Shown here in pieces: positions 34,042-47,443 of a stretch of 64,000 nt of DNA. Within the stretch, counting starts at the first letter, position 1, and each line of letters begins with the position of its first letter. Position numbers and translations under genes: made by a program. Where the stretch lies: the NCBI GenBank assembly GCA_023055425.1, contig JALGPY010000013.1, positions 15,165,735 to 15,229,734 on the forward strand, given 5' to 3'. Below the pieces are notes generated by a model. That model saw only the letters and a list, made by a program, of their open reading frames with translations. It searched no databases and was not told the DNA's origin. Source of the DNA: Linanthus parryae (lineage: Eukaryota; Streptophyta; Magnoliopsida; Ericales; Polemoniaceae).

Positions 34042-37000
34042 ATGGCAAACAACTCATCGAGTTCACAACATTCCCTACGATCTGTCCTTGAGAAGGACAA
34101 GCTCTCTGGAACCAACTTTCTTGATTGGTACAGAAACTTGAGAATTGTTCTCAAGCAAGAGAAGAAACTGTACGCAATAGAGGAGCATGTTCCAGAAGGT
34201 CTTGGGAACCAAACACCTGCTGACCTAAAGGCGTATCAAAAGCGTGTTGATGATGCTAATGATGCAGCCGGCCTCATGCTATGCACCATGACTTCTGAGC
34301 TTCAGAAGCAACACGAAAACATGAATGTTGTCGATATGATCGAGCATCTGAAGCAGCTCATCCAAGAGCAGGAAAGGGTAGAGAGGTATGTGGTCTCTAA
34401 GGCACTGTTCAAGTGTCATCTAGCAGAAGGGAACCCGGTGGGACCCCATGTACTCCATATGATCGGGTACTTGGAGAATCTCACCCGACTAGGGTTCCCG
34501 GTCGGTCAAGAGTTGGCAACCAATCTTGTGTTGCAATAGTTGCCTGAGAGTTATGGACAGTTCATCATGAACTATAACATGAACGAGATCGTGAAACCAA
34601 TGCCAGATTTAATCAATATGTTGAGGACAGCTGAACAGAGAACAAGGGTAAGGGAAAGGCCATTATGATGCTGCAGAAAAGAAAGGGCAAAAGGTTTGCC
34701 TCATCCTCCAAGGGCAAAGGCAAGTCAGTTGCCAAGTCCAAGGAACCTGCCCTTAAGCCTGTTGGTGGCATTGCTAAAGGTGTGACTAAAGGTGAGTGTC
34801 ACTAGTGCAGTCAGCCTGGACACTGGAGGAGGAACTGCCCAAAATATCTGGAGGACAAGAGGCTTGGAATAGTGATTCCACCACCACCAGGTATTTTTGT
34901 TGTAGATGTCAATTTAACTGTCTCTACATCATGGGTATTAGATACTGGATGTGGATCTCATATTTGTCGAAATATGCAGGATCTAAAGAGAAGTAGAAGA
35001 TTGGATAAAGGAGAGGTAGATATGCGCGTTGGGAATGGAGCAAAGGTTGCTGCGTTGGCCATAGGCATGTGCGAGCTATCTCTGCCTTCAGGATTAGTTT
35101 TAGAATTAAATAATTGCTATTTTGTGCCTGCTATGAGCAGAAACATTATTTCTATTTCTTGTTTGGACAAGGATGGTTTTATTATTTCAATAAAGAACAA
35201 TTGTTGTTTCTTTTATTTGAATAATATTCACTATTTTAGTGCGCAATTATTTAATGGACTTTATGTCCTTGATCTAAGCAATCATGTCTACAACATTAAT
35301 ACCAAGCGGATTAAAATAAATGATTTAAATCCAGCTTATTTATGGCACTGTCGTTTAGGCCACATAAATGAGAAACGTGTATCTAGACTCCATAAGGATG
35401 GATTACTAGACTCATTTGATTTTGAATCATATGAGACATGTGAGGCTTGTTTATTGGGAAAAATGACAAAGTCCCCTTTCAATAAGAAAGGTGAGAGGAC
35501 TAGTGAGCAATTGGCACTCATACTTACCGATGTGTGTGGGCCATTTGCCACGCCTGCCAGGGGTGGTTATGTCTACTTCATTACATTTACTGATGATTAC
35601 AGTAGATATGGATTTGTGTACCTCATGAGGTCAAAATCCGAATCCTTTGAAGTGTTCAAAGAATTCAAGAATGAAGTAGAAAAGCAACTTAGCAAAGGTA
35701 TCAAGGCTCTACGATCGGATCGTGGAGGAGAATACTTAAGCCAAGAGTTTGACGACTATCTTAGAAAGTGTGGGATCGTGTCCCAACTCACTCCACCCGG
35801 AACGCCACAATGGAATGGCGTGTCCTAGAGGAGGAATCAAACTCTATTGGATATGGTTCGATCTATGATGTGTCAAACCGATCTTCCTTTATCATTTTGG
35901 GGCTACGCTCTATTAAGTGCAGCTTTCACCATTAACCGTGTTCCATCTAAATCAGTCATGAAGACACCATATGAGATGTGGAGTGGGAGGCGTCCCACAC
36001 TGTCGTTCATGAGGATTTGGGGCTGCGATGTCTATGTAAAATGTTTACAATCAGACAAGATAGGGCCTAAATCGGATAAGTGTAAATTTGTGGGGTACCC
36101 TAAGGAAACTAAGGGATACTACTTCTACAATCCAACCGAGAACAAAGTGTTTGTTGCTCGGACCGGCGTGTTTCTCGAAAGAGAGTTTGTCTCTAAAGAA
36201 GCAAGTGGGAGGACTGTAGAACTTGAAGAGGTTCAAGAACCACAAATCATTGAAACGATTATGGAACAAGAATAGGAAACACAAGCAGTTGTGGAACAAC
36301 CTGTTCAGGTAACACAAGAGCTTTGTAGATCTAGTAGAGTGCGCCAGGAACCCGAGAGGTATGGACTTCTCGTGACTGATTCCGGTGACACGATGCTCAT
36401 AGATGATGAGCCTACTACCTATGAGGAGGCCATGAATGGCCCAGACTCTCAGAAGTGGCTAGAAGCCATGAGATCCGAGATGGAATCCATGTACACCAAC
36501 AAAGTATGGACTTTGGTGGAACCACCCGAAGGGGCGCGGCCCATAGGGTGCAAGTGGGTCTTCAAGAAGAAGATCGACATGGATGGTAATGTGATTACCT
36601 ACAAGGGCCGATTGGTGGCTAAAGGATTCAGACAGATTCATGGTATTGACTATGATGAAACCTTTTCACATGTCGCTATGATCAAATCCATCCGAATCCT
36701 ACTTGAAATTGCAGCATACCGCGACTATGAGATTTGGCAGATGGATGTCTAAACAACATTCCTTTATGGGAATCTCCTCGAGGACGTGTATATGATACAA
36801 CCGGAGGGTTTTGAGGATCCAAAGCAAGCCAACAAAGTCTGTAAGCTGCATCGATCCATTTATGGATTGAAGCAAGCTTCTAGGAGTTGGAATCGACGTT
36901 TTGATGAAGTAGTCAAAGAGTTTGGCTTCATCAGAAACGAAGATGAGTCTTGTGTCTACAAGAAGGTTAGTGGGAGCTCTGTAGCTTTTCTGGTCTTGTA

Positions 37001-37988
37001 TGTGGATGACATACTATTCATTGGAAACGATGTTCCCATGCTACAATCTGTTAAAGATTGGCTAGGGAAGTGTTTCTCAATGAAAGACTTAGGGGAAGCA
37101 GCCTATATACTCGGTATAAAGATCTATAGAGATAGATCTAAGAGGTTGCTAGGCCTAAGTCAAAGTACATATATTGACAAGGTGTTGAAACGTTTCAACA
37201 TGCAAGATTCCAAGAAGGGATTCTTGCCCATGTCACATGGAATCACTCTTTCAAAGAGTGGTTGTCCTTCCAATGAGATTGAGAAGGAACGCATGAGTAG
37301 AATTTCCTATGCCTCGGCCATAGGATCTATCATGTACGCCATGTTATGTACTAGACCATATGTGTCATATCCCTTGAGTATGACAAGCAGATACCAATCC
37401 AATATGGGTGAGAGTCACTGGATTGCAGTCAAGCACATCCTAAAGTACTTGAGAAGAACTAAGGAGGCTTTCTTGATATTTGGCGGTGAGGAAGAGTTGC
37501 GTGTAAGGGGTTACACTGATGCAAACTTCCAAATCGACAGAGATGACTTTTGATCACAGTCGGGATATGTGTTTTGCCTTAATGGAGCAGCGGTGAGCTG
37601 GAAGAGTTCCAAGCAAGAGAAGGTAGCTGATTCTACAACAGAGGCTGAGTACATTGCTGCAAATGGCGCAGCAAAGGAAGCTGTTTGGTTCAGAAAGTTT
37701 GTTTCTGAACTTGGTGTGGTCCCTAGCATTGCGGATCCAGTCGAGTTGTTCTGTGACAACACTGGGTCGATCGTGCAATCGAAGGAACCCAGGTCGCACC
37801 AGAAGTCCAAGCACGTGCTCAGGAAGTTTCATCTGATTCGAGATATTATCGATAGAGGAGACGTTCGGATATGCAAGATTCCTACAGATGAGAATCTGTC
37901 AGACCCGCTTACAAAGCCGCTCACGCAGTGGAAGCATGAAGGGCACACTAGGAGTATGGGCATACGAGATGCGCCTGATTGGCTCTAG
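34042..37988 (+). pseudogene. Copia gag-pol, six stops and one frameshift
   Basis: I chose ATG 34042 (MANNSSSSQH) because it opens the UBN2-type gag homology (LDWYRNLRIVLKQEKK). Domains in order: gag with a CCHC knuckle at ~34797-34840, protease (LDTGCGSHIC ~34940), gag-pre-integrase (LWHCRLGHINEKRVSRLHKD), integrase core (DVCGPF, DRGGEY, PPGTPQWNG), reverse transcriptase (CKWVFKKK, YVDD at 36999-37010) and RNase H ([22 protein letters not shown]), stop at 37986-37988. Lesions: TAG 34537, a frame change around 34635-34645, TAG 34803 inside the knuckle, TAG 35826, TAG 36273, TAA 36750, TGA 37551. All downstream blocks share one frame, so decay has been mostly by substitution. Confidence 0.95.
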
Positions 37989-37990
37989 TG

Positions 37991-38002
37991 CAAGTGGGAG
38001 AC
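37991..38002 (+). other. Polypurine tract of the Copia element
   Basis: caagtgggagac directly before the 3' LTR, the usual plant Copia form. Confidence 0.9.
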
Positions 38003-39424
38003 TGTTGGAATAGATGCCCTAGAGGCAATCTAGTTTAGTATGAATTTATTTGTGGCTAGAAATTCATTTATTATTTATTCTATATTTAATATAATGAAGT
38101 CCTTAGATTTACAATTGTGTTGTTTATCTTAAATATCCATAGTCCAGTATAATGATTAATGGGACAATCATCTATAGACTAGTATGGGGTTGGATTGATA
38201 TGGAGATATCATGATCCAACACATAGGTGTGCATTAAGGGTAATGTTGCACTGGATTGACCCATCTCCGAGAAGGCTACATGCACGTTATGTTGAGTCAC
38301 AAGCGCTTCTCGCGGTGCAATGGTATTGTCATCCTTAGACTTGAAGTCACTAGATATTCTAGTTGTGGATTATTGTGATTTTGGTAGCGTTAAACGCTAC
38401 ACTGTAAGTGGCTAGTTATAAAGGCGTGTACTGGATACAATAAGAAGCAAGCTTAGATATCGTGGTGGACGTAGATAGAATTTGTCCCTCCCACATAACG
38501 GGAGCAAATATCCTAGGCCACTCGAGGGATAGTGCTTATAGAATGTCTGGCCAGACTCAAATAAATCAATATGGGATATTGATGTTATTTACACGAATAA
38601 GGCTATTCCCATGGATCGAGAAACTATGGATTGGATATAAGAGTGTGACTTGTATGTCTCGTGTCCAATCCGGATATAGAGACAAAGGGATGAGACAATT
38701 ACTTGTACAAGGTTGTCAAGATGACTATTCTATTAGTTGGCTAGAATGGATGTTTTGCTAGAAACCGCTCCATATTAGCAAATAGTTGCTACCAACTAGA
38801 TAGAACCTATGGGGTCACACGCTATATAGAGTTGAACTAGATTTGGGAATTAATTAATGGATTAATTAATTAGAATGATCACTTTGCAAAACCTTGCAAA
38901 CTTAGTAGAAACTAATTTGCAAGGAAGGGACTAAATTGAATTCTAGTAGGACTAGAATAAGTTCTTTAGGTAGTTGGCAAGGAGTAGTTGGACTATATAA
39001 AGGACCTTCCTTCCTTCCTTCCCACAACTTATGCTCATTAGTGAACATAACAAGAGTGGGAGAGAACAAAAAGGAGAGAGAGCAAGCAACAAGAGGAGCC
39101 CGACTGCCCCTCTTGCCGCCGCCCGTCCCGTCGGCCACTAGGAGGCCGAGAGCCCCCTTTTTGGTCTCGTTTTGCGTGATTTTTCTCTTCCTCTTCCTCT
39201 TCCGGGCTAGCACCAAGGACTTGGGAGATCTAGGATCAACACTAGACGTGGATCAACCATAGAGAACGTGACACAATTCGCGTTTGAAGTCATCAAAGGA
39301 GAACCCTAAGGTGTTTTATTGATTCCTTCCCTTACCATCGTTATGTCTCTTGACTTGTGATCCTTGGAGGGTTTTGCATGGTTTATTTTGTTTCCGTTGC
39401 GCATTCATGAATCAAAACCCTACA
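38003..39424 (+). repeat. Copia 3' LTR
   Basis: TGTTG...CCTACA, 1422 bases, 13 longer than the 5' LTR. TATA at 38994-39001. Followed by the ttcac target duplication. Confidence 0.95.
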
Positions 39425-40200
39425 TTCACTCCATACTATATCCCTAGATGAGAGAATAGGATGACCATAAACTAGCCCCAAGAGCCAAGGAGAGTAGAGG
39501 AAGTTGTTTATCTTAAGAAAAATGAAATTGATGGAGGAAAAAGACACTATGATTGAAAGGTGGCCTTTACACATTAACCATGCACCGGGTGGATTTATTA
39601 AATGAGGGATTGAGAATAACCTCTGTCTCTTACCCACGAGGTTTGGAGAAAGAATAGGATTTGAGCTCTTTTCACAGTTCCTTTTCCTTGGTGAATCAGG
39701 CAGAGACAGAAACCCAAACGGTAGATCGGCCACATTCACAGCACTTCCCTTTTCATTCTTAAAAGCTTTCAAATCTTCATCCGAGAGTTGAATTGTCACA
39801 AGATCATCACTTTTGGAGCCCTGCATGTCCCCTATGCTCTTCTCCATCACCTTTTCTTCCTCCATCATCACTTCATCTCCAACCAAACTACCATCCAACT
39901 CAAATCAGGCACATGCATGTGAAAACTTGGCTTCCCGTGGATTGGCAGGGCTAAAAAATTCATGTTTGGTTGTTGCATGGTTCAAGGACTCAAATTTTAA
40001 GAGAGATCAGAGGAAATTTTTTCCATGTTTGGCAGTGAAAGGTTGGGGTTTGCACTGGTATTTGTAAGGGAGTTGGAGGAGACAAAGGAGTCCGAAATTT
40101 CCTCTTTCAGCAGAGTGTGCTCTTTTAAAGCACATTTAGAAGCCTCTGGAGACAGATCTATAGTATGTGAAGTGCCAGCCGGTTCAAATGAATGGGTAGG
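39425..40200 (-). mobile_element. LINE fragment of unit 3, piece b (between Copia and Athila)
   Basis: Continues the LINE from 30944: endonuclease sequence, then the shared deletion junction (gaaaggtggcctttACACATT at ~39555), then the ORF1 tail (DGSLVGDEVMMEEEKVMEKS ~39898). It ends with gtagg, the Athila target duplication. Confidence 0.9.
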
Positions 40201-40594
40201 TGATAACTCCGTTTTCGGAGTTATTTTATGCCTTTTATTTCTACGTTTTGCGTGCTTATCATGGAGAATTCGTCGTCTTTTGAGTAAATTGAGCTTAAAT
40301 GTGATAATGTGAGTTCATATGCATTACTTGTTAAATCCGGGCGTTTCTTTAGATTTTTGAGATTTTATTGTGATATGATCGCGGGTTGTGTTTTCGTGTT
40401 GTGATTCGCAGGAAAACAGGGCTTGGAGGATCATGCGGGATATAGAAGCGAACATCGGAAACAAGGAACTCAAAGGAAAGTCAAAAGGAAGGAGAAAGTC
40501 AAAGGAACTCGAAGGAAGGTCAATGGAAGAAGGAAGGAAGGAGAAAGTCAAAGGAAGGAAGAGAAAGTCAAAGAAAAGAGGGCTGGAACAGAGA

Positions 40595-40773
40595 GTCTTC
40601 GTGCGAAGACTAATGTCTTCGTACGAAGACAAAAGACTTAGCCAAATTTTGGCTCGGCAAAATTGTCTTTCAAAACATGCTTGCAGTATCTAAATGAGAA
40701 GGCCTTCGCACGAAGAGCAGATGTCTTCGTACGAAGACTCTTCGTGCGAAGACAAATGTCTTCGTACGAAGAG
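40595..40773 (+). repeat. Palindrome cluster in Athila U3 (5' LTR)
   Basis: Six copies of a TCTTCGTACGAAGA-type palindrome in 179 bases. Perfect 16-mers GTCTTCGTACGAAGAC alternate with variants whose centre is GTGC or GCAC. The cluster ends ~75 bases before the TATA-like sequence, an enhancer-like position. The same cluster is at 53178-53356 in the 3' LTR. Confidence 0.9.
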
Positions 40774-40847
40774 ATCGCTGAAAGTGCAGAATTTTTCCGG
40801 GGCTTTTTCGTAGTTTATCCAAACTTTGTAATAAGATTATGGAAACG

Positions 40848-40855
40848 TATTTAAG
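40848..40855 (+). promoter_or_regulatory. Athila LTR TATA-like box
   Basis: aacgTATTTAAGcc, repeated at 53431-53438 in the 3' LTR. It is the best TATA candidate downstream of the palindrome cluster. Confidence 0.45.
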
Positions 40856-41762
40856 CCTTTTAGGTCGACTTTTTCAGTAGTTTTTGACATTAGAGACATC
40901 TTTTGGAGATCAAGAAGCTTTTGGGAGAGCTTAGGAGCTTTGGATCATTCGTTTGGATTCTAAACTCTCTTCTTTTCTTGATTTTTATGTTTAAACTCAT
41001 TAGACTTGTCGTTTTGATTATGAATATGAGTAGCTAAACACTTTTTGCTGGGAATTCTCGTTTGGTGTAGCTAGGGTTTGATCTAAAGTTGATGTTTTGA
41101 TGATTGTAATGCATGTTCTAGCTTAATCTCACGTGTTTATTCACTATTATGAATTATTTACGTTCATAACTATATTATCTTTGCGAGTAGCTAACGTAGG
41201 GATAAACTCAATTAGTTTTCACGTGGTAACTCCGTGATAATTAGTCGGTAAATTGAATAATCCACCTAGTCGTATCAATGTTTGGTAACTCGGCATCGTT
41301 AACTAGGATCGTCAAAGTAGAAATATGGTTTTAATGCATACTTAAAGCTCAATTAGACTTGGTAACTCGGTTTGGTTTAGTTTAAAGTATAGTGAACTTG
41401 CTTGGTAACTCGGTAAGTTTAATATTGCTTGATTAATAGTGAATAACACGTGGTTGTTTTACAAATCAAAATATAAATTTAGATCAACCTAGTAAACCTA
41501 GAGAATTCCCGGTACTTTTCTCTTATTTGATAAAACTCCAATTATTCATTCTTTATTAATCGTGAACTACTTCACTTGGTTAATTGAGAGTATTGCGTTT
41601 ATTTTCTTAAGAATTAGATAAAAACACAACTTGCGACGTACCCACATAAGGTTTAGAATAATAGTTAATTTAAACAAAGTCCCTTGGGTTCGACAACCCG
41701 GATTTCCGGTTTATTACTACACACGACAGCTGTGCACTTGCAGTTGGAACGTGTCAAGTTTT

Positions 41763-41780
41763 TGGCGCCGTTGCCGGGGA
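41763..41780 (+). other. Primer-binding site, tRNA-Asp
   Basis: TGGCGCCGTTGCCGGGGA, six bases inside the 5' LTR. It is the standard Athila-type sequence complementary to the 3' end of tRNA-Asp. Confidence 0.9.
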
Positions 41781-41893
41781 CTTCGGCTAAATTAGTTATA
41801 ATTCCTAGCCTTAGGGATTTTAATTTATTGTTTATATTCGTTACTCACCTACGTTTTGCGTATTTCGTGATTTCAGGTTGATTTACACGGTGC

Positions 41894-44800
41894 ATGACCC
41901 GTTCTCGAGACGAGCCTTTGTATCCAACGTTTTGAAGACCCGGAATCCTTATTGAAAGCACAGCGTAGAGACAAGAGGAATTCAAGCTCAGTAGTTATGG
42001 ATGAAGAGACGAGAGCTGATTTTGAGAGGATCCGCAAAGGTATGCAAGATGCGGAAGCAGCTAGAGCTGCAGTTGTAGAGGAGGCTGCAAACAGAGCCGC
42101 GGAAGTTGAGGAGGTGAGAGCTCAAATGGCTGAGATGCAGGCAAGGATGGATCGTTTGGCTCCCCCAAATCCACAACCACGTCCTGGTGTGGGGGCACAA
42201 GTGGCGAACATCGGTGGGAACAATAATGGGAATAATGGGGAAAACAACAGGCAGAACAATGCTGAGATTGAAGAACGCCCTATGGTGGATTATTTCAGGA
42301 CTACTCCAGCGTGTTATCAGCCTACCATTGTCAGGCCACAGATCAATGCCCAACACTTCGAGTTGCGCCAACATATGATCAATATGGTTCGTGATGAGTG
42401 CGAATTCAACGGAGCTCCAGGAGATGACCCCAATCACCATCTGCTGGTATTTGAGCAAATCACATCAACCCTGCACGACCAACGAGTTCCAGATGAAACA
42501 GTTAAGCTATTACTATTTCCCTTCTCCTTATCTGGAAAAGCCAAGAAGTGGCTTATGGAGCTGCCAGCTGGTAGCATAGTGACATGGGCGGATTGTTGTC
42601 ATGAGTTTCTGAGGAAGTATCTGCCACCATCCAGAGTCGCTCAGCAGATGGCTGAGATTGCAAAATTCACTCAGGATGAAGACAGCTCGTTGGGAGATGC
42701 GTGGAGGAAGTTCAGCCAAATTCTCCGTAGATGTCCGAATCATGGAGAGCCATGGCACAAGCTCTTCCATTATTTCTACACTGCATTAGACAAGGAGACA
42801 GCTGACCACTTAGATATGCTAGCTGGAGGTAATTTTATGGGACTTGGAGCACAGCGAGCTCAAGATCTGCTGAACAACGCGTCAAAGAGAGAGTCTACAC
42901 GAACTGAAACTCGTAGGTACTCCAAACCGGGGGATGCATCCTTAGTCAACAAGATTGAATCGATGGAACAAAAGCTGGAATCCATGACCTCAGCATTTCA
43001 CGGTATGCACCCTCCATCACAGAAGCCCATGGGTGAATTACTAGCAGACGAAAGCCAGGGATATGATAATAGTGTGGAAGATGTGAATTTTATGCGACAG
43101 CAGCAATGGCCTAACACCTATCATCCCAACAATCGTAATCATCCCAACTTCAGCTATGCCAATCCGAACAGTGGGTTATATGCACCCGGTCAGAGACCCA
43201 ATGTTCCATATCAAGCGCAAAGGCAAGTTCCACAACAGCAGGCTCCACAGAAAGAAGATCAAGAGACGAATGCTCTATTGAGAAAGCTCTTAGCTAATCA
43301 AGACAGGATGGAGAGCACGATTGTCTCAATACAAGCCACAATGAAAAGCCACGAGACTCAGATTGGGCAGATCGCCAATCAAAATATCAAGCTTCCACCA
43401 GGTATGCTTCCAGCAAATACCATCACTCCTAATGAGCAGCTAAATGCCATCACAACTCGCAGTGGCATCACTACTGAGGACCCCCCATATCCTAGTCACG
43501 CGCGAGCTGAGGCGACTAAGGCCACTGAGAAAGCCTTGGATGAAGAGATTCCCGTGCCTACCGTGAATCCCCAATCAAAGGACACGGTGAGGAAGTCGGA
43601 TGAGAAACAGAAGCCAAGGGAGGAATACAGTGTGCGAGTGCCATACCCGCAAAGATTGAAGAGTCAAGAGGATGCCAAGCATTTCAAGAAGTTTGTGGAT
43701 ATCTTCAAGAAACTGCACATTAATATACCTTTCGCGGAGGCAATTTCACAAATGCCTAAATATGCCAAATTTCTCAAGGACCTCCTTTCTAATAGGAGGC
43801 GCATGGATGATTTTGAAACCGTGACTCTGAATGAGGAGTGTAGCGCAGTTGTGCAAAAAGCGCTACCAAAGAAGATGAAAGATCCGGGCGGTTTCATCAT
43901 CCCGGTTACATTGGGAGACGCATTTCATGGGAGGGCATTATGTGATCTTGGTGCAAGTATTAATTTGATGCCCACGTCGGTTTTTGAGCAACTTGGTGTT
44001 GGAGATCCTAAGCCTACCAGGATGTGCTTACAGATGGCTGATCGCACAATAAAACGCCCCAGGGGTGTTTTAGAGGATGTATTAGTGAGAGTTGAAGGAC
44101 TCATCTTCCCAGCGGATTTTGTGATCTTAGACATGGAGGCCGACGATGATGTTCCTCTTATTTTGGGCCGTCCATTCCTGGCCACTGGGAGAACTATCAT
44201 TGATGTGGCCAATGGAGAGCTGACTATGCAGATCAACGATGAGAAGGTGGCCTTCAATGTATTTGAGGCTATGAAGTTTCCCGCATACGCGGTGAGCGAG
44301 CAGTGCTTTGGGGTGGAGGCATATACACTGGACGAGGAGGACGATATTTTGTTGGAGCAACTATATGAGGAGCTTGCTCTATTTGATTCCAGCGAGAAAG
44401 AGCAAGCTTTAGATGTTCATTGGCGCCCACCATTACCCCTCTTTAATGAGGGAAGCAGGAAGATTCTTACTCCTTCTCTTATTACTGCTCCTGTTTTAGA
44501 ATTAAAGCCGTTACCTGTTCATTTGAAATATTTATACTTGGGATCTAATGATACTTTACCTGTGATTGTGTCTGCATGTTTGGACAGGGAACAGGAGGAG
44601 CAGCTTCTCAAGGTACTACAGAAGAGGAAAGCAGCTATGGGATGGACCATAGCAGATATTAAGGGGATCAGCCCCACAGTTTGCCAGCATAAGATCAGGC
44701 TCATGGAAGACAAGAAGCCGGTAGTTCAATTTCAGCGCCGCCTCAACCCTCACATGCAGCAGGTGGTGAAGAAAGAGGTGCTTAAATGGTTGGAAGCAGG

Positions 44801-47429
44801 TATCATCTATCTGATTTCCGACAGCACGTGGACGAGCCCGGTACAATGTGTCCCCAAGAAGGGAGGTATAACTGTGGTGGAAGGGGAAAAAAGTGATCAA
44901 ATTGCCACCCGTACCGTTACCGGGTGGAGAGTTTGCATGGACTACCGCAAACTCAATGATGCCACTTTGAAGGATCATTTTCCCCTCCCATTTGTGGACC
45001 AAATGCTTGATAGGTTGGCGCACCATTCACACTACTGCTTTTTGGATGGATATTCTGGGTATAATCAGATAGCGATTGAGCCAGCTGACCAGGAGAAGAC
45101 GACATTTACTTGTCCATATGGGACTTTTGCATTCAGACGCATGCCCTTTGGGCTATGCAATGCCCCAGCTACGTTTCAGAGGTGTATGATGTCTATCTTC
45201 TCAGACATGATGGAGCAAAATTTTGAAGTCTTCATGGATGATTTTTCGCTTTATGGTGATGGGTTCGAAGACTGTCTCCAGCAGCTAGCTCGGGTACTGG
45301 ACAGATGTATTGACACCAACCTAGTGCTCAACTGGGAGAAGTGCCATTTCATGGTGACCGAGGGAATAGTATTGGGGCACAAGATTTCCAGTAAAGGTTT
45401 AGAGGTAGACCGGGCTAAGATTGAGGTGATTGAGAAGCTTCCTTACCCTACGTCTGTCAAAGGGGTACGGAGTTTCTTGGGACATGCAGGTTTCTATCGG
45501 CGCTTCATTAAGGACTTTTCAAAAATCACAAAGCCTCTATCTGGTTTGCTTGAGAAAGATGCCGTGTTTGATTTCAATGAAGACTGCAAGACAGCTTTTG
45601 ATTTGCTCAAGAAAAAGCTGATTAGTTCTCCCATTATAGCCACCCCAGACTGGACCTTACCGTTCGAACTTATGTGTGATGCCAGCGATTACGCGGTGGG
45701 AGCAGTGCTGGGACAGCGGAAAGACAAGGTAGCTCATGTAATTTACTATGCTAGTCGTACTCTTAATACTGCACAGGTTAATTATGCCACCACGGAGAAA
45801 GAGATGTTGGCTATTATCTTCGCATTGGACAAGTTTCGTCCATATCTTGTGGGTTCTCAGGTGACTATTTTCACGGACCATGCAGCCCTCAAATATCTTC
45901 TTACAAAGAAGGATGCGAAGCCTAAATTGATCCGATGGGTGTTGCTAATGCAAGAGTTTGACATAGTGATAAAGGACAAAAAGGGTGTAGAGAACGTTGT
46001 TGCAGACCATTTGTCACGACTGGATAACGAAAAACAAGAAGATGTGCCGATTAGAGAAGATTTTCCAGACGAACAACTTATGGTAGTGGTAGCAGCTGTG
46101 CCTTGGTTTGCGGATTTGGCAAATTTCAAGGCGCTCAAGATTGTCCCGAAAGACATGTCTTTCCATCAGAAAAAGAAATTTTTCGCAGATGCACGACACT
46201 ATTTCTGGGATGACCCTTATTTGTTTAGGTTGGGAGCTGACAATGTGTTGAGAAGATGCGTAGCTGAGCCAGACACTTTGGACATTCTTAGACACTGCCA
46301 CGAATTGAATTGCGGAGGACATTTTGGCAAAACGCGTACTGTGGCAAAGGTATTGCAAAGTGGATTTTAATGGCCTTCTTTACATAAAGATGCTCATCTA
46401 TTTGTACAGCAATGTGATCGATGTCAGAGAACCGGCAATATCTCCAACCGAAACGAGATGCCTCAAAATTTCGTGTTGGAAGTAGAGCCCTTCGATGTCT
46501 GGGGCATTGATTTCATGGGACCATTCCCGTCTTCACTTGGCAATCTTTATATACTGTTAGCTGTGGATTATGTGACCAAGTGGGTGGAGGCAATGGCTTG
46601 CCCCAAAAACGATGGAGCTACTGTAGAGAGATTCGTGCGTAAGAGCATTTTTACACGGTTTGGAACTCCCAGAGCCATAATCAGTGATGAAGGATCGCAT
46701 TTCGTGAATAAAGTCTTTGACAATGTCTTGAGCAAATATGGGGTAAAGACGCATAAGATATCACTGGCTTATCATCCGCAGTCGAATGGGCAAGCAGAAG
46801 TTTCTAACCGGGAGATAAAAGGGATTCTGGAGAAGACAGTCAACCGGGGACGCAAGGATTGGTCTCTGCATTTAGATGATAGCTTATGGGCGTATAGGAC
46901 TGCTTACAAGACTCCTTTAGGCATGTCTCCCTACCAGTTAGTATTTGGGAAGTCATGTCATCTTCCGGTGGAACTTGAGCACAAGGCATTCTGGGCCTTG
47001 AAGAAGATCAATTTGGACGCTAAGCTCTCAGGTGAGCTACGAAAACAAGCAATACTCGAACTTCAAGAATTTCGATTGATGGCGTATGAAAGTGCGAGAA
47101 TCTATAAGGAGAGGACAAAACTGTGGCACGACAGGCACATCATCCCGAGAGACTTCAAGGTAGGACAGAAAGTATTGATCTTCAATGCCAGACTAAAGCT
47201 GTTTCCAGGGAAATTGAAATCTAGGTGGAGTGGTCCCTACACAATTACTGCAGTTTATCCATGGGGATCTCTTGAGGTAGAGGATGCAAATGGAAACAGG
47301 TTTAAGGTGAATGGCCAGAGAGCGAAACCGTACGTGGACGGGAATTTCATTGGAGTCATTGAATGGCTTCATGCAACTCCCGCAATTTGCGAAATCTCTG
47401 AGGTAACTGGGTCGGGCCGTCGACCTTAA
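41894..47429 (+). pseudogene. Athila gag-pol, one frameshift and one stop
   Basis: ATG 41894 (MTRSRDEP) is the expected gag start. A single extra base in the T run near 41930-41934 shifts the frame after 13 codons, and the long open frame (from 41952) continues to 46370. Domains: coiled-coil N-terminus, retrotransposon gag (FPFSLSGKAKKWLMELPAGS ~42520), a Gln/Pro/Asn-rich linker, protease (DLGAS at 43944-43958), reverse transcriptase (GGITVV..., FRRMPFGLCNAPATFQR, FMDDF at 45231-45245), RNase H (DASDYAVGAVLGQR, FTDHAALKYLL) and integrase. A TAA at 46368-46370 interrupts the integrase HHCC zinc region. The same frame resumes at once and runs through [19 protein letters not shown] and [13 protein letters not shown] (complete D,D-35-E) to 47429. 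Only two lesions in ~1,840 codons fits the near-identical LTRs. Confidence 0.95.
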
Positions 47430-47443
47430 ATTACAAAGCGCTT

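Larger units (their letters stand above)
30945..39424 (+). mobile_element. Ty1/Copia LTR retrotransposon, structurally complete, coding-dead
   Basis: 5' LTR 30945-32353, PBS 32355-32366, gag-pol about 34042-37988, PPT 37991-38002, 3' LTR 38003-39424. It is flanked by a perfect 5-bp duplication ttcac (30940-30944 and 39425-39429). The paralogous empty sites at 19944-19948 and 25740-25744 carry a single ttcac in the same context. LTRs differ by roughly 3-4 percent in the part I compared (about 17 changes in the first 460 bases). It inserted into unit 3 after the triplication, or at least only in that copy. Confidence 0.95.
40201..41756 (+). repeat. Athila 5' LTR
   Basis: TGATAACTCC...GTGTCA, 1556 bases. 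U3 holds two 39-bp-type repeat units (40465-40540), a cluster of six ~16-bp palindromes (40595-40773) and a TATA-like tatttaag (40848-40855). A run of 'ggtaactcgg/ggtaactccg' phrases occurs at 41224-41425. Confidence 0.97.

Noticed and set aside
31831..39262. Paired ~105-codon frames on both strands in the Copia LTRs
   Set aside because: They fall in the purine/pyrimidine-skewed R/U5 region of LTRs, appear in both LTRs and match no domain.
40595..40773. CRISPR-like array of short repeats
   Set aside because: Spacing is irregular, repeats are palindromes rather than repeat-spacer units, and the context is a plant LTR.
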